A stretch of DNA of 64,000 nucleotides from Alphaproteobacteria bacterium (GCA_015062535.1 SUUK01000001.1:257917-321916); one strand, 5' to 3'. Shown: positions 47,772 to 57,257, counted from the first letter of the stretch. Program-made: numbers and translations. The notes: generated by a model from the letters alone, not told the origin.

Positions 47772-49709
47772 TTACCACTGATTTAACACATTTTCCCTTG
47801 TTTGCTTTTTAATAGTCTCTTGGAAAAATTGATTTGATGATAATATATCCATAGTATTATGACCTTTAGCATCACGCACTTCAGGATCTGCTCCATAATA
47901 AAGCATACTTTTAATAATTTCTGCAGGATATTCATTTTTAACAGCATATAACAATACTGTATCACCTCTTGCATCTGGTTCATTAATATTTCTCTCATAT
48001 TTAATAAGAGCATGCAATATATCTTCTCTACCACCATTAATAAGCACATGCCATAAAGGAGTTTTACCCAAAGCATTTACCTTTGATGAATCAATACCAC
48101 TAGCAAGCATTAATATAATTCTTTCGGCATCAGCATTTCTATTTAACAAATACCATAATATATTTTCGCCATTCGTTGAAATTGTATTAACATTTGCCCC
48201 ATTTTCAATTAAAATCTCCAAAACATCAATTGGAAAATTATTTTTTATAGCAAGCCACATTGGTGTATCACCATCTTTATTAACGACATTAACATCTGAG
48301 TTCAACATCAAAAGTTTTTCAATATAACTAATATCTGCCTTACTTGATAGTGCATACATCAAGGCGGTATTACCATTTAAATCTCGTTGATTTACATCTA
48401 ATCCATGTTCATTTAATAAATCTAACTTATTCATTGCAATTTGCGACAACTCTTGATTTTGTGCTTGGGTTGACACAATCATTGATGCACTAACATTATT
48501 CATACACTTTGCATTAACATCAGCTTTTGCTTCAACAAGTAACTCAAAAACCTCAACAGAACTATTATTATTTGCTGCATTAAGCAAAGGAGTACATCCT
48601 TTATCATCTAATATATTAATATCTGCCAATCTATCTATCGCAACTTTAACCTCAACCTCAGGATTATTCCCCATAATCGCTTTTTTTAATTCTTCATTAT
48701 ACTTATAATGATTATCTGCAATATAACTATACTGTCTTTCTAATCTCTCAGACGGAGATGCAAATTCATTTTCTACAAATTCTTTATCTTTCAAATATTG
48801 ATTTTTATTGTAATAGTCCAATACACTCATTTTATTTTTATCAACTAACTTAAAATCTGCCCCACTTTTTATAAGCAATTGCATTATTTCATCATCACCT
48901 CTAACCGCTGCAGCCATCAATGCGCTACGTCCCTTATTATCCAAAACATTTACATTAGCGCCACTTTTTATAAGCATTCTTACCACACTGATATTATTCT
49001 TATGAGCAGCAAGCATCAACGGAGTAAATCCAAAATTATTTTTATCATTAATTCTTAAACCATATTCAAGCAATGTTTCCGTAACGCCAGGATTAGGATT
49101 TGATGCTGCAGCAATACTCAAAGCATTACTACCTTCAAAATCCTTAACCACCACATCTGCCCCTTTAGTGATTAATAAATCAGTAACAGCAGGACTCTTA
49201 TTATTTTGTACAGCAATAAACAATGCATTATAACTTGGATTACAATTTGTTACTAAATCAGCCCCTCTATCTAATAACACAGATATCGCATCCAAATTAG
49301 AAGAATTTGCAATCATTTGCAATAGCATAGTTTTACCATTCTCAAGACATTCATTTATATCAGATGTATTTTGCACCCAACCATATACATCATCAACCGT
49401 AAATATTTGACCATACTTTAATTTATTAAATAACTCTCTTGTACCAACAAAAGCAACCTTTCTTTCTGGTTGAGCTATTGGAAGATCTCCAGGATCTTGC
49501 ACTTCTCCTTCTGGAATAAAAGCCCCATCACTACTCTGTGCTATATCCTCATCAAACTCTTCCTCTGCAAATTCTTCATCAATAGGCTCTTCATCTGTAT
49601 ATTCTTCATCAACAACAGCAAAATCATCTTCAAAATCATCTGCCAAAACAATATTTGAACTAAAAAAACTTGCAACAACCAAACAATAAAACAAAGATTT
49701 AAATTTCAT
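47772..49709 (-). CDS. Exported ankyrin-repeat protein
   Basis: The 645 residues begin with a signal peptide (KFKSLFYCLVVASFFSSNIV, cleavage after LA at ~22). A very acidic tract (Asp/Glu, ~23-60) follows, then about a dozen ankyrin repeats with typical units (GFTPLMLAAHKNNISVVRML, GRSALMAAAVRGDDEIMQLL, GDTPMWLAIKNNFPIDVLEI). A break in the array lies around 270-330. It is likely periplasmic or surface-located and binds proteins. The longest frame starts with TTG at 49721, but GGGGGATATA before the ATG at 49709 and the signal peptide fix the start. Confidence 0.85.
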   Translation of the reverse strand: MKFKSLFYCLVVASFFSSNIVLADDFEDDFAVVDEEYTDEEPIDEEFAEEEFDEDIAQSSDGAFIPEGEVQDPGDLPIAQPERKVAFVGTRELFNKLKYGQIFTVDDVYGWVQNTSDINECLENGKTMLLQMIANSSNLDAISVLLDRGADLVTNCNPSYNALFIAVQNNKSPAVTDLLITKGADVVVKDFEGSNALSIAAASNPNPGVTETLLEYGLRINDKNNFGFTPLMLAAHKNNISVVRMLIKSGANVNVLDNKGRSALMAAAVRGDDEIMQLLIKSGADFKLVDKNKMSVLDYYNKNQYLKDKEFVENEFASPSERLERQYSYIADNHYKYNEELKKAIMGNNPEVEVKVAIDRLADINILDDKGCTPLLNAANNNSSVEVFELLVEAKADVNAKCMNNVSASMIVSTQAQNQELSQIAMNKLDLLNEHGLDVNQRDLNGNTALMYALSSKADISYIEKLLMLNSDVNVVNKDGDTPMWLAIKNNFPIDVLEILIENGANVNTISTNGENILWYLLNRNADAERIILMLASGIDSSKVNALGKTPLWHVLINGGREDILHALIKYERNINEPDARGDTVLLYAVKNEYPAEIIKSMLYYGADPEVRDAKGHNTMDILSSNQFFQETIKKQTRENVLNQW

Positions 49710-49807
49710 TATATCCCCCAAATAAATCTAATACCTAAATCTTATATTCATAACACATTTATTTTCAAGCTTCACTTAAAATTCATACACATAGACAAAC
49801 TAAAAAA

Positions 49808-52018
49808 CTACTTTTTCTTTAATCCTTTAATTTTATTTGCAATACTCTTAAATTTCTTTACAACACTAGGATTTTCAATATCTTCATCATCCATTCTATC
49901 CTCAACTTTTTGTTTTATAGACAAAGCCTTTTCTTCTGCTTTTTTTATTGCAAGAGTTGTAACTTCTTTTATTTTTTCAAAATGTTTATCAATATCACTA
50001 GAATTTATTTTTAATATGCTATCAAAACTAATTTTTCTTTTTGTATCAGATTTTATTATTTCTTCATCATTATTATCCCATTGTGTAATTTCTTTCTTTA
50101 CATCCCCACCTACTTTTGAATTTTGAACATCCATAAGTTCTATATTATTTTGTCCTTTTTCAATAAATTCCTCATTTTCTAATTCTTGTTTATCTGCTTC
50201 TTTGGCTTTTTCTTTATAATTTTCGCAATCTTCACCACTAAACATCATTTCATTTAAATTCAAATCATTATCACCCAAAACTTCATCTTTTTTATTAACT
50301 ATATCATCAACTATCACATTCTCAGCAATATTTTCTTTAACAACGATTTCCTCAATTTCTTTAACTTCATCATCTTCTTTAATTTCTGTTATTGTTTCAT
50401 TTTTTTCTTCTGCTATATCTTCTATTTCTTCAACAACCTCTTTTTTATCATTACTTTCTGCATTTGTTATAATTTCATTTTCTACTTTGTTCTCATCAAA
50501 CACTAAATCTATATCAGCTTCTTTAATTACATTTTTATCATCAATGTCATTGTTTTCATCTTTTTTCTTATTAAATAATTTCTTAAAATCAAATTTTAGT
50601 TTTGCGCTATTCTCAACTTCTTTTCTATTTTCATCTCTACCTATTTCTACTTCATCACGCTTAGACTTAAACAAATCAACAATTTTATCTAATTCTTGAA
50701 GACTATCATCTTTTGCTAACAATTCTTTTGCCAAAGATAAACTTTTTTGCTCTAAGTCATCAAAACCTTGCACCCACCCATTATTAACCAAATCACTTAA
50801 CAAAACAGATGCATCTTTATATAACCCAAACTCAATAAATTCTTTTATTCCTATAAGATAAAGTCTTGCCGGATACTCTCTAAATACTAAATTTGTTTCA
50901 TGGAATTCTCTTTGCTTTAAAACCTTCAAATTAAGCTTTAGCATACTCATAATCATTGTTTCCGCTCCTTTTACATTTGGTAACAACCTATGTAAAAAAG
51001 AAGCCATTTCTGTTGCTTTTCCTCGTTTTGCTAACTCAATTAAGATTTTAACAGCAGACTTATACTGCTTCAAATTAATTAATTCTAAAGCAAAAACCAA
51101 ACCTTTTGCCTCGGTTTTATCCATCAAGCTTAAACATCTCTCCATCATTGCTGTAATATTTTCAGGATGATTTCTTATAAGCTTTGCTGCGGTTTTTTCA
51201 TAAAATCCATAAGTTTCATCAAAACACTTTGCAAACTCAACAATATCTTCGTTTCTAGCCCTTAAAGGTTCTAATTCAAGTTCAGATAAATCTTCATCTA
51301 TTTCATCTGCCATAAGATTTGCAAAAACATTATCATTTAAGCCAATTAAACCAACATCAAATCCATCTAAAACTGCATCATGAATATACCAATAAAAGAA
51401 ATCCTTTTCATATTCCAATAATTTTCTTTTTGAATAAGCAATAAAATTACAAAGTCGTCCTAAAACCTTTTCTTTTTCATAATTATCAACTACTTCTTTA
51501 CCAGAAATACCACAAGCAGCCCCATGTCCCTGCATATCTATAAGCATCTGTTTAACAGCATCACTTAAAGGATATCTGTCTAAAACACCAAGCACTCTAA
51601 CAGGATTAAAAGCTTGAGTATCTACTTCTTGCGCATAACTACGATTAATCGCAACAATCGGCATTAAAATAAGTTTCTTAAACTTTTGATCAGCACTAAA
51701 ATTATCTAGCCCCCTCCAAGCATGCATTCTGTTATCATTATATTTTTTAATAATGCCAAAGTTATAATCACCTAAAACACCTTTATCAAAAGCCTCAATT
51801 ACATTATTTTCTTTTAATGATTGCCAAACTTTATCTAACACATTTACTGGAATACCTTTAATTCCAGCAATTCCAAGCATTCCCCATAAATACGAAAAAT
51901 TTTCCTTTTTAAAAATATCTATATTTTCTTCTTTTTCCAAATGAGCCATAAAGTGTTTAGCAACAACATCACTTCCACTTAAAAACAAACTTGCTAACTC
52001 TTTATTAGACCACATCAT
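49808..52018 (-). CDS. Hypothetical protein, helical with long acidic low-complexity region
   Basis: The 736 residues match no family. The first ~430 are alpha-helical and resemble solenoid repeats (for example KGLVFALELINLKQYKSAVK). Residues ~440-680 are very rich in Glu, Asp, Lys and Asn with VEEIEDIAEEKNET-type stretches, probably disordered. The last ~60 are a basic helix ending KKFKSIANKIKGLKKK. There is no signal peptide. The frame is open to a TTG at 52093, but a promoter (TTGACA, 18 nt, GATTAT) lies inside that extension, so I start at ATGATG, 52018. Confidence 0.6.
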   Translation of the reverse strand: MMWSNKELASLFLSGSDVVAKHFMAHLEKEENIDIFKKENFSYLWGMLGIAGIKGIPVNVLDKVWQSLKENNVIEAFDKGVLGDYNFGIIKKYNDNRMHAWRGLDNFSADQKFKKLILMPIVAINRSYAQEVDTQAFNPVRVLGVLDRYPLSDAVKQMLIDMQGHGAACGISGKEVVDNYEKEKVLGRLCNFIAYSKRKLLEYEKDFFYWYIHDAVLDGFDVGLIGLNDNVFANLMADEIDEDLSELELEPLRARNEDIVEFAKCFDETYGFYEKTAAKLIRNHPENITAMMERCLSLMDKTEAKGLVFALELINLKQYKSAVKILIELAKRGKATEMASFLHRLLPNVKGAETMIMSMLKLNLKVLKQREFHETNLVFREYPARLYLIGIKEFIEFGLYKDASVLLSDLVNNGWVQGFDDLEQKSLSLAKELLAKDDSLQELDKIVDLFKSKRDEVEIGRDENRKEVENSAKLKFDFKKLFNKKKDENNDIDDKNVIKEADIDLVFDENKVENEIITNAESNDKKEVVEEIEDIAEEKNETITEIKEDDEVKEIEEIVVKENIAENVIVDDIVNKKDEVLGDNDLNLNEMMFSGEDCENYKEKAKEADKQELENEEFIEKGQNNIELMDVQNSKVGGDVKKEITQWDNNDEEIIKSDTKRKISFDSILKINSSDIDKHFEKIKEVTTLAIKKAEEKALSIKQKVEDRMDDEDIENPSVVKKFKSIANKIKGLKKK

Positions 52019-52053
52019 CTGATAATATCTACCCTCATAAAATCCCAATACAA

Positions 52054-52083
52054 ATAATCTAACATTAAACTTGCCTCTGTCAA
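52054..52083 (-). promoter_or_regulatory. Probable promoter of the 736-aa gene
   Basis: On the minus strand TTGACA (52083-52078) is followed after 18 nt by GATTAT (52059-52054). It supports the inward start at 52018. Confidence 0.5.
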
Positions 52084-52123
52084 GTAATATCAAATTATTA
52101 ACAAATATTTTTAAACTAAAAAC

Positions 52124-52151
52124 TTGACAAAATAATTTATTGCACTAATAT
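52124..52151 (+). promoter_or_regulatory. Promoter of the 49-aa Lys-rich gene
   Basis: TTGACA (52124-52129), a 16-nt spacer ending in TTGCAC, and TAATAT (52146-52151). The TTGACAAAATA and TTGCACTA words are shared with the promoter at 32929. Confidence 0.65.
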
Positions 52152-52193
52152 CACAAACCTAAAATGTATTATTAATTAAACAAAAAAACTATT

Positions 52194-52343
52194 ATGGGTA
52201 GTAAACAAATTGCGCCTAAAGCTCCTAAGAAGGAGAAAGGCTCGTTCAAAAAATCAAAACAAAAGACTGCTTACCAGCTCGAGCGTGAAGCAGCAAAGAG
52301 TGCGAAAAAGTCTAAAACAAGTTCTGTTTTCAAGAAGAAATAG
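52194..52343 (+). CDS. Small Lys-rich basic protein, 49 aa
   Basis: This short reading frame of 49 codons begins MGSKQIAPKAPKKEKGSFKK and ends SKTSSVFKKK. Nearly a third of the residues are Lys, with few hydrophobics, so it is likely a disordered nucleic-acid-binding or ribosome-associated peptide. It has its own promoter 43 bp upstream and a hairpin terminator downstream. It uses GC-richer codons (CTC GAG CGT, GCG, TCG) than its neighbours. There is no Shine-Dalgarno (actatt before the ATG), as with the gene at 33009. I recognise no family. Confidence 0.6.
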   Translation: MGSKQIAPKAPKKEKGSFKKSKQKTAYQLEREAAKSAKKSKTSSVFKKK

Positions 52344-52425
52344 AACTAAAACCCCAAAGTCATTGAAAAATGGCTTTATACAACCTTTATTTTGCATTTG
52401 TTAGTCGATACTTTTGTATTGGCGG

Positions 52426-52464
52426 AATCTCCCGATGTTTGTGAAAATGGTAGGGAGATTTTTT
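52426..52464 (+). terminator. Terminator of the 49-aa gene
   Basis: AATCTCCC and GGGAGATT form an 8-bp stem with a ~19-nt loop, followed by a T run on the plus strand. It lies about 80 bp past the small ORF and just before the convergent HAD gene. Confidence 0.7.
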
Positions 52465-52474
52465 TTATTTTAAA

Positions 52475-53110
52475 TTATCGCTGAAAATCTTTAAATAATT
52501 TCAAATTATCAAAATTCAAAAAACGATTAACATCTTTAACAATTGTTTCTTTTTTATATACAATACCATTAATTCCAAGTTCTATTGCACTATTAACATT
52601 TTTTTCTTTATCATCAATAAACAATATTTCTTCTGGTTTACACTTTAGCTTTTCAATAAGTTTTTCATAAATTTCCCTATTAGGTTTCAAACACTTTAAT
52701 TCATAAGAAACAAAACATAAATTTTTATCCACCAAACTATCTGCAGTATCACAAAGGCAAGCAAGTGCGTTAGATAACAAACCAACTTTAATTCCTTTTT
52801 GCTTAATTTTATCCATACACTCTAAAGTTTGAGGAAAAAATTCTCCAACCCCTTCATGGAGTTTCTCATCTATTTTGTTTTCTATTTCTTTATAATAGCT
52901 TATACCCGCATACTCACATAATTCTTTAGAAAATTTACTAAAATCAACATCCCCTCGCATATAAGGATTATAGTCAAAACTCTTAACTCCACCTTTTGCT
53001 ATAAATTCTTCTCTATTGCAACAATGCTCTAAAGCCCAGTCATCTAACTTATTTAAAGAATATGGATAGCAAACACCACCTACATCAAAAATCACATATT
53101 TAATTGCCAT
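52475..53110 (-). CDS. HAD-superfamily hydrolase
   Basis: The 211 residues carry the HAD motifs in order: VIFDVGGVCYP (nucleophile Asp; the second Asp is Gly-Val as in YihX/GS-like members), LLSNALACL (motif II), KPNREIYEKLIEKLKCKPEE (motif III Lys) and LFIDDKEKNV (motif IV). The build is that of YihX-type sugar-phosphate or epoxide-hydrolase-like HADs. The longest frame begins at 53137, but AAGGGAAGAAAAG before the ATG at 53110 is better. It lies 19 bp after the Cys-nucleophile hydrolase-like gene. Confidence 0.85.
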   Translation of the reverse strand: MAIKYVIFDVGGVCYPYSLNKLDDWALEHCCNREEFIAKGGVKSFDYNPYMRGDVDFSKFSKELCEYAGISYYKEIENKIDEKLHEGVGEFFPQTLECMDKIKQKGIKVGLLSNALACLCDTADSLVDKNLCFVSYELKCLKPNREIYEKLIEKLKCKPEEILFIDDKEKNVNSAIELGINGIVYKKETIVKDVNRFLNFDNLKLFKDFQR

Positions 53111-53129
53111 CTTTTCTTCCCTTCTTATA

Positions 53130-54323
53130 TTAATCAAGAGTTACAACAGGAATACTTCTTCTCCAGTTAGCATAAGCATCAATTTCTTTTTTATCTACTT
53201 TTTCTAACATTTTTTCTAATTTATAGCCAATAATTGCACTTTTTGCAAACAAAACTCTATCACCAAAGTTTCTAGCAGTCAATGTTCTAATATTTGTAAT
53301 CTGAACAAACTTTTTATCTTGTTTTAACGAATTATCAATTCCATTATAAAGCACATTTGCCCCAAAATGTTGCAATAATTCCCCTGTTTTGCTCATTCCA
53401 TCCATAGATTCAAAACCTAAAAACTCATGTTCACTCACGCCTTTTTGTGGCTTAAAAAAATCAGCATCTTCCCCAATTTCTTTAACTTCACCCCATGAGC
53501 TATTAACCATATCGCCAATCAATGTTCTCCCCCAACGCTTTGGCATATAACCTACTCCAAAAATATGAGGTTTCATCAACAACCATTCACGCATATAATT
53601 ATTATATCTATTACTTCTATCTTGGCTAGAAACAATTCCAATAAATTTTGTATCAGATACAACATATGGACAATCAGGGTTATATCCAACAACTAATAAT
53701 TGTTCTATAACCTTTTTTTGTTCTGCTTTTGAATATGAAAGCTCATCCATACGTTTTTTCATCATTTCTTCTAAAACCATTGCCACATATCCACCATGAC
53801 AATGTGCAACAATATTTACCTTTCTAACATTCCTTAAAGCTTCATCTAGTTCAAATCTATTACCATTGTCATCTTGAATACGAGGCTTTAATACCTCATC
53901 AAAAATATCTCTTATATATTTTGGATTAAATGTTTCTTCAAAATGTTTTTCATCAACACTTCTTTTTAATTCTTCATAATGTTTTGGCCAAGAAACCTTA
54001 CAATGCATTGCCCTTCTTGCAAATCTATGATCATGAAATTTACCAAATTCACTTACCGCAACTACCACTCTTGGCTTACCACCAAATTCCTCTTTCACAA
54101 ACCCATCAACTTTTTTAAGCATAGAGTTATAACCTTTAAGAAATATTTCATTTCCTCCATATCCAGCAATGCATAAAACAACTACATCATCTCTCTTAAT
54201 AGGTTTTGCTTTTTTAATACGATATGGCGCATCATCTGATGTAACACATCTTTCAGCTAAAATACTAAAACTATTACCTTTAGCCTTTTTTCTTAAATCT
54301 TCTATATGTTTTTCAATATTCAT
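53130..54323 (-). CDS. Alpha/beta-hydrolase-like protein with Cys in the nucleophile position
   Basis: The 397 residues match no exact family. DVVVLCIAGYGGNEIF (~46-61) looks like a hydrolase oxyanion strand. KVNIVAHCHGGYVAMVL (168-184) has the nucleophile elbow with Cys175 where Ser is usual. Later parts contain IGIVSSQDRSNRYNN and DKKFVQITNIRTLTAR, where an acid and a base could lie, but neither is clear. There is no signal or membrane helix. GAGGAT lies upstream of the ATG. The HAD hydrolase follows after 19 bp, so the two may be linked. Confidence 0.5.
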   Translation of the reverse strand: MNIEKHIEDLRKKAKGNSFSILAERCVTSDDAPYRIKKAKPIKRDDVVVLCIAGYGGNEIFLKGYNSMLKKVDGFVKEEFGGKPRVVVAVSEFGKFHDHRFARRAMHCKVSWPKHYEELKRSVDEKHFEETFNPKYIRDIFDEVLKPRIQDDNGNRFELDEALRNVRKVNIVAHCHGGYVAMVLEEMMKKRMDELSYSKAEQKKVIEQLLVVGYNPDCPYVVSDTKFIGIVSSQDRSNRYNNYMREWLLMKPHIFGVGYMPKRWGRTLIGDMVNSSWGEVKEIGEDADFFKPQKGVSEHEFLGFESMDGMSKTGELLQHFGANVLYNGIDNSLKQDKKFVQITNIRTLTARNFGDRVLFAKSAIIGYKLEKMLEKVDKKEIDAYANWRRSIPVVTLD

Positions 54324-54400
54324 TCTTAGTGTATCCTCATAAAATTAAAACGAAAATACACTATTTTATTTATTTTGTCAATATTTATTTTATAATAGAA

Positions 54401-54427
54401 AAAAACGACATCTCTTGATGCCGTTTC
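54401..54427 (-). terminator. Terminator after the AI-2E-family gene
   Basis: AAACG-CATC and GATG-CGTTT pair around a TCTT loop with one internal mismatch. The minus strand continues into a T run. Confidence 0.7.
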
Positions 54428-54432
54428 TAAAA

Positions 54433-55458
54433 CTATTCTTCTACTGGTTTATTAATTTTTCTATAAATATATACCGCAATAGGTACACCAAGCAACATAC
54501 CCCACATCCCAATCAATCCATGAGCAATATAGAGAATAATAAGAGTCATAACTGGATTAATCCTCATTACACTTGATACGATTCTTGGGTTTAAAATATA
54601 TGCTTCTATTAAATGAATAACAATAATCATAAGCAAAGCCCAAAGTCCAAGCTCTACCCCACCGCTATTAATTGCCATTATGATAATAGGCGCAGAAGAA
54701 ATCCACATACCAAGCACCGGAATAAGTCCGCACATAAATACGATTGTAGATAAAAGAGCCACAGCCTTAACTTTTAAGAAATAAAGACAAATTGCTGTCA
54801 AAATTGTATTAATAAGAGAAATTATAAGCTGAGCTCTAAAGTTTTCACCAACTACTTTTGCAAATAGCATTATACTATCAGATGTTTCATGATAAGTATC
54901 TGCAAGTCTTGTATATCTTAAATGTCTAACTCCTTTAGAAAGCTTTGGTAAATCAAACAAAATTAAGAAACTAAATAACATAGCAAGAAAGAACCAGCCA
55001 ATATAATGAACCCCCTTCTCCAATACATTTCTTAAAAAGTTCCATGCTTTTACAACAGTTTTATCAGGAACAAAAGCTGTTTCAAGCTGAGATATCATCG
55101 GTGCAATAAATTCATTATCCTTAAACTCTACATCAGCCCATTCCTTAACAGATTGAATACTTCTTGGTAATTGCTCGGTAAAGCTAATTGTTTCTCCTAG
55201 TAATCTTGGTGGAATATACTTTAAAAAGCAAATAACACAAAGCAAAAAGATTATATAAAAACAAACAACAACCGCCCTTCTATTAAAGCGATATTTTCTT
55301 CTTAACTTATGAGCAATAGAAGAACCCACAAAACACATAATAAAGGTCATAAAAACCAAGCCAAACATATCTCTAAACAAATATAATAAGCCAAAAAACA
55401 CCGCCCAAATAAAATAAACTCGGTTAACCTTTATAAAATCAGAAATACTAAATGTCAT
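54433..55458 (-). CDS. AI-2E family transporter / permease
   Basis: The 341 residues include about seven to eight helices. Family landmarks: an N-terminal helix pair (VYFIWAVFFGLLYLFRDM, VFMTFIMCFVGSSIAHKLRR), the periplasmic-loop region, ENFRAQLIISLINTILTAIC, and the C-terminal GLIPVLGMWISSAPIIIMAI and LGVPIAVYIYRKI. The AI-2E family has members that export autoinducer-2 and others that move Na+ or other solutes; the substrate here is unknown. GAGGTAAAA before the ATG at 55458 fixes the start inside a longer frame. Confidence 0.85.
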   Translation of the reverse strand: MTFSISDFIKVNRVYFIWAVFFGLLYLFRDMFGLVFMTFIMCFVGSSIAHKLRRKYRFNRRAVVVCFYIIFLLCVICFLKYIPPRLLGETISFTEQLPRSIQSVKEWADVEFKDNEFIAPMISQLETAFVPDKTVVKAWNFLRNVLEKGVHYIGWFFLAMLFSFLILFDLPKLSKGVRHLRYTRLADTYHETSDSIMLFAKVVGENFRAQLIISLINTILTAICLYFLKVKAVALLSTIVFMCGLIPVLGMWISSAPIIIMAINSGGVELGLWALLMIIVIHLIEAYILNPRIVSSVMRINPVMTLIILYIAHGLIGMWGMLLGVPIAVYIYRKINKPVEE

Positions 55459-55541
55459 TTTTACCTCTATTGTTTTATTTAACACCTTATTTTCACATAT
55501 ATCTTTACTTAATACAAAAAAGATTAATATTTAACTAAATT

Positions 55542-56381
55542 TTACTTTTCCAAATCCTTAATTATTATTTTTTTCAAATATGTAACCTCACTATTTGAAC
55601 CTATAATATGAGCATTCTTAAACTTTAAATCATTTGTAAAATCCTTTTTATCTAAACTTTTTATGTATCTATTTTCCTTAAAATCATATATTTTATAAGA
55701 AAGAGCATCAAAAATAGGCCAAGCTCCCCCAAAATCCCATAGCCAATCCTTAAACATACCAGATCTAATTCTTCCGCTAGCTATCAATAAATATGAAAAA
55801 CTAGAAACTAAATAGTCAACAAAAAGATAGTTTTGAGTATTTTTTGTTTTATCTAATTCAAAATGCTGTTGCAAATCAACAATCAACTTAGAAGTTGTCT
55901 TATACCCCTTATCAAGCTTAATCTTGTGTTCATTTTTCTTAAAAGCATTCTTTACCCAAAAAGCATTTTTATTTTCATCAGAATACACAAGTTCGCCAAG
56001 CCTAGGCATATATATAGCGCCAACATATGGCTTTTTATTCTTAAACACTCCTATCGAAACACCATAAATTGGAATATCTTGTGCATATTGCAATGTTCCA
56101 TCTAAAGGATCTATAATAAAAACATACTCAGCCTTATTTATTTTATCAAAAATTTTATCTCCATAATTTTTGAACGTTTCTTCATCTACAATAAAATAAT
56201 TTAACCAATTAAAATTCTTTTTAACAAAATCTTCAAACATCTTGCTAATGGTTTTATCTGCTTTTGTCACCATTCCAACAGGAGTTTTACTTTTATAATC
56301 AATTAAAAGTCCCTTATCTTTTCTTATTTTTATTAATTTATTTCCAGCACTTTTAATAAAACAAAGCACATCATCAATCAT
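55542..56381 (-). CDS. Inositol monophosphatase-family phosphatase, CysQ-like
   Basis: The 279 residues carry the metal-binding motifs of the IMPase superfamily: FIVDEETF (Glu67/Glu68), IDPLDGTLQYA (Asp91, Asp94) and LWDFGGAWPIFDAL (third Asp). Members hydrolyse inositol phosphates, fructose-1,6-bisphosphate or PAP. The overall shape is closest to CysQ (3',5'-PAP phosphatase), but no sulfur genes are nearby. GGGAATTGAGAG precedes the ATG. No oddities were seen. Confidence 0.8.
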   Translation of the reverse strand: MIDDVLCFIKSAGNKLIKIRKDKGLLIDYKSKTPVGMVTKADKTISKMFEDFVKKNFNWLNYFIVDEETFKNYGDKIFDKINKAEYVFIIDPLDGTLQYAQDIPIYGVSIGVFKNKKPYVGAIYMPRLGELVYSDENKNAFWVKNAFKKNEHKIKLDKGYKTTSKLIVDLQQHFELDKTKNTQNYLFVDYLVSSFSYLLIASGRIRSGMFKDWLWDFGGAWPIFDALSYKIYDFKENRYIKSLDKKDFTNDLKFKNAHIIGSNSEVTYLKKIIIKDLEK

Positions 56382-56487
56382 CTCTCAATTCCCTAATACT
56401 TAATTTTATAACAATATAAAACAAACAAATAAAAATACCAATAACCTATTAGATTTGTACACATCATCAAATATCAATTTTTATATC

Positions 56488-56514
56488 AAAAAAGCCACCT
56501 TTACAGTGGCTTTT
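56488..56514 (-). terminator. Terminator of the broken HAD gene
   Basis: GCCAC-CTTTACA-GTGGC with flanking A/T runs lies after the stop at 56521 on the minus strand. Confidence 0.7.
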
Positions 56515-56520
56515 CTTTTT

Positions 56521-56901
56521 TTACATCTCAAATCCCGAAGCTTTTTTAAATATATTATCTTTAAGAAATGATTTTTCTTCAGGTTGTCTTTCTATTAATT
56601 TTCTAACATTAGAAATTGCAACTTTTGCAACATCAACCTCACTACGAGCAGGCTTATAAACACCCTTCTCATATCTATACTTCATACTCTCATGAATTTT
56701 ATATAACTGAGCATTTATCGTAATAACTTCTGCCACCTTTAAAGGACGCGCCTCTTCTTTTCTAATAACATCAAGCACATTATCTTCATGAGGTCCTCTA
56801 GAGTCGTACAATAGTTCATTTTGGCGATTAACAACTAATAAATCTACATTTTCATAATTTTCTTTTTGAAATTCATTAATTTTTTCAATCATATTAGGCA
56901 A
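56521..56901 (-). CDS. 3' part of a probably frameshifted HAD-family gene
   Basis: This frame opens with TTG (ATG at 56893) but has no ribosome site close by. Its reading frame stays open upstream into LYPRLVSHEYFSRVIEQLPN, which would continue the N-terminal HAD piece at 56889-57167 after a -1 shift near 56953. The 126 residues are helical, ending KSFLKDNIFKKASGFEM; the DSRGPHEDNVLDVI part may be the usual Dx(3-4) motif IV region. I read both pieces as one gene of about 215 residues broken by a single-base change. A separate start cannot be fully excluded. Confidence 0.5.
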   Translation of the reverse strand: MPNMIEKINEFQKENYENVDLLVVNRQNELLYDSRGPHEDNVLDVIRKEEARPLKVAEVITINAQLYKIHESMKYRYEKGVYKPARSEVDVAKVAISNVRKLIERQPEEKSFLKDNIFKKASGFEM

Positions 56902-57167
56902 CTGTTCAATAACCCTTGAAAAATATTCATGCGAAACAAGCCTTGGATATAATTAAGGCCTGTTAAAATTTGAAAACCATGGTTATTTAGGTATTTTACT
57001 AATTTATCAGCATCATCAAGTTTTGGTAGATTAACCCAATAATCTTTGGTATCCAAAACTGTTTGCCATAACTCTTGTCTTGGTAGTTTATATGGTAAAA
57101 TACCATATTTCCTTTCAAAAGAGCCATCAAAATCAACTAAAACACCATCCATATCACAAAAAATCAT
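56889..57167 (-). CDS. 5' part of HAD-family 5'-nucleotidase-like gene, frameshifted
   Basis: GAGAGGTATTTT before the ATG at 57167 fixes the start (a frame opens earlier at 57209). The protein begins MIFCDMDGVLVDFDGSFERK, the DxDGVLxD motif of 5'(3')-deoxyribonucleotidase-like HADs, and reaches GFQILTG (motif II). It then runs into an unrelated tail (IQGLFRMNIFQGLLNSCLI) and stops after 92 residues, far short of the ~190-215 usual. The missing part lies in the next frame. Likely a pseudogene, or a sequencing error at the shift. Confidence 0.6.
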   Translation of the reverse strand: MIFCDMDGVLVDFDGSFERKYGILPYKLPRQELWQTVLDTKDYWVNLPKLDDADKLVKYLNNHGFQILTGLNYIQGLFRMNIFQGLLNSCLI

Positions 57168-57257
57168 AAAATACCTCTCTTTAATTAACAATCGCATTAT
57201 ATAAGGCATTTTACAAATTTAAATCAACAAATTATTTCATTTTATTACACAAAGAAA

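Noticed and set aside
56940..56970. Programmed -1 frameshift in the split HAD gene
   Set aside because: No X-XXY-YYZ slippery heptamer or following hairpin is visible; a simple mutation or sequencing error is more likely.
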